From NCBI GenBank assembly GCA_934047225.1, contig CAKOHE010000029.1, forward strand, positions 124,001-188,000: DNA of 64,000 nucleotides. Direction: 5' to 3'. The position numbers and the translations under genes are program-made. The notes under the pieces are model-generated. The model had not been told where the DNA came from. It searched no databases and saw only the letters and a list, made by a program, of their open reading frames with translations. Positions 27,401-30,400 of this stretch are shown here, piece after piece. Numbering within the stretch: position 1 is the stretch's first letter; the number at the start of each line of letters is the position of its first letter. The DNA comes from Ypsolopha sequella. Its lineage: Eukaryota; Arthropoda; Insecta; Lepidoptera; Ypsolophidae.

Positions 27401-30400
27401 ATTTCACCTTCACGGATTCTGTTTGAATAAAAATTCATAGCACTGACTTTTTTGTTGGTTTCAGCACCTGTAATCAATTAATCAACTATCCCAAAAACTA
27501 ATGAGTCTAATGGATCAGGTGGTGGTGGGACTAACTGTGGCAATTTTATTTTACCACCAGCACAGCATAATCCTGCAAATTCACCGCTGTATTTTAAAGC
27601 TTTACAATGTTGACAAATGATTGACATTTCCCCAATTGTTACAGATTTGTCGGCACTATAATCTATTTCTTGATCGTAGGAGAATGCTCCTCGTGCCAGG
27701 TTTACAGGAACATTGCGTCTGCGGAATCGATCAATTTCATTTTCCCATGCTCGCTGCTGTTGTGATCGATGTGCCCGAACTCGTTCCATTCTATGCCTAT
27801 TATCCACTTCATTGTAATTCACTCTAGAATGCAAATCTGCCATACCAATACGACTGTTATCATTATCAGTCTCTCGCTGGTCATCAGTGCGATTAGCGCG
27901 TGAGGTAGCTCGTCGCACATTCGATCGACTTCGACGACCTATGTATGTTAGGTCGTTTTCTCCTCGGCATTGTAAGCAGTATCAGAATGACAAATCAAGT
28001 TTTGAATCTTTTTTCAGGTGTTAAAAACATAATGTGTGCGGGTAATAGATAAATTGAATACAATTCCGTGCATTCTGAAACTTGACTGCTGTTCAAGTAA
28101 AATAACTGACACAATCCAATGTGATTTTTTAAAATAATCGTTAAAACATTTTCACTGATTTTTTTGAGGGTTTGACAATTTTATAATTGCTAAAAACTAA
28201 GAAAAAAAGAAGCAGTTTGATCACAGAAAACTGTGACGTCATAATGTAAAACCTCATACAAATTTCATAGTATCGGGGCGTTTTGACATTTGATAAAGAG
28301 TCGCTGATTTGATTTTTAGGGAAGTACTCAATTTCAGATCGTATAGCGAACTTTACTGTTTCAAACTCAGAATAAGGAATACAAATAGAAACCTGACTAA
28401 AATAATACGCGGAGAAAGACACCTATCCTTGATTTTCTCACGACATTCTAGGGCGTTAGAGAGAGATGGATATGTTTTAGTTTTTTCTTAATTAGGTAGG
28501 TTGTCACTAGTTCGTTGCTTTGCTAGTGATGTAACAATGTCGATTTTTGACTACGATAAATAAACCAAATCGAAATGAACCGCGACCAATCTCCTTACCA
28601 CACATTATATCGTATCAAAGTGTGAAAAAAAAAGAGAATGCAGGAGGCACCGACCTTTCTGGTGACATCCTCTTGCTTTGGAAGGAGGCCAAGAGAATAG
28701 CAAAGTGGTCTCTGTCTACCCCAGTGGGACACATGTTATATTGTGTAAATAAGGAATTAATAAAAGGATATCTTTCGTTTAGCATAATATTTTTTATTAA
28801 GTACAAATTACTATATCGTAGGCAGGTAGGTACATAAGTTAAGTCCAAAATTGTGCTTGTTTCTAGTACAAAAAATGCTGTAGCTTGTATCAGAGATACA
28901 ACCGTAAACTATTTAAGTAGATACTTTTTAAGTCGCCTCTTAACTCAATCAAATAGATGTTCGTTGATGTCACGTCTTTGTTCAATCAAGGAGGAAGGAA
29001 TTAATCGCAACAATAGAAATCATAATAATCATAGACTTATAGGATTCGTAATTATAATATTATGTCAATGATGAGCGATGACAGCGCAATTACTACAGAG
29101 GTAATTTAATTTTTTTTTTTATTTCTATCAAATAAACAACAACTTATCTTGAATAAAAACTAATAACAAATAATGATAAGAAATCAAATTATGCACAGTA
29201 CAAGTCAATAAGCATTCCCAAAATTCATTTCACGATAGAACTACCCTGTCAAAGTACTTTTATTGTCAACCACTAAGTACGAAAATTTCTTGATCTGCGG
29301 AATTTCTTCGTGAAGTCGATCACGGCAGTAACGTGAACGAACAGGCCTTTCAGAACGATTTGCGAACATAGAAGTATGCACTTTTCTAAACCACAGACAT
29401 CCATAGGTACTGGTTCTGTTGCCTAAAATTGAAAAATTATCGAGTTAATATACTATAGTATAGTACAAGCACGTACGTACAAACAAGATTGATAATGCAA
29501 TTATACATAATTATTTAAAGGTTACCAATGTGTCTGTATCTGGTAAATATAACGTTGGTAAGGCATCTGCTTTTAAAAGTCTCCATTTTAAATTTTCGTT
29601 TGGTCCAAAAGAATCCGACGTAAAGTGTTTCGAACAAATATGACTGCTTTTGTTAATTGCCCAATTTGGTCAAATTATTCGTCTAAGCCATTCACTTTTT
29701 AATTCTTCCCTTTTTGGAAATCTGTAACAAAAAAATATAGCGATATTTATTCGGCATTATTTTTCTTTTAACTCGCGCTGCAATGAGGGATTTTCTTTTC
29801 TTTTTTTTTTTTTACTCTTCCCTAGTCGCTGGATAGATGGCGCTGAACTTGGTAAGTTACTGCAAGGAACGGAACGTCACATAATTTTTTGATTATTGCA
29901 CTTGGATGTAATTTTGAGATCGTTAAACGAAACGTACATAAAAAAGTAATTAATGTCATTGTCACATCACATCACAATGACATTTTGAAAATAAATAAAT
30001 AATAACAACAAGGAAAAATAAAAAAATAATTAGCAGTCTTTTTATGAGTTTTCTACGCCATAAAGAAAATGTCCCAAGAGAAAAAGAAGAGAAGTCTGTG
30101 CCTTGTGGATTTGTATAAAAATGGAGGCATACATCTTTTTCCTAAAGATGAAAGTCGTAAAGCGCAATGAGTACAAGCCATAGTACATTTTAAACCTGGA
30201 CGGACCATAACAAAGCATTCGCACATAATATGCTCAGCACACATGTCATCAACCAACGAGCGTATGTGACGTGACGCAATGTTTTTTTTTTTTCAATCGT
30301 TTTGGCTTTGGCACCTAGCAACGTAGTCAGTTCAACACCATCTACAGAGTTCTTGGAAACTATGTTTTTTTTTAATACTCAAAAAGAAAACCTCTCATTA

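Noticed and set aside
28547..28837. 96-codon + frame (TTINKPNRNEPRPISLPHII)
   Set aside because: No recognised domain, no splice support, ends in AT-rich sequence; left as unidentified.
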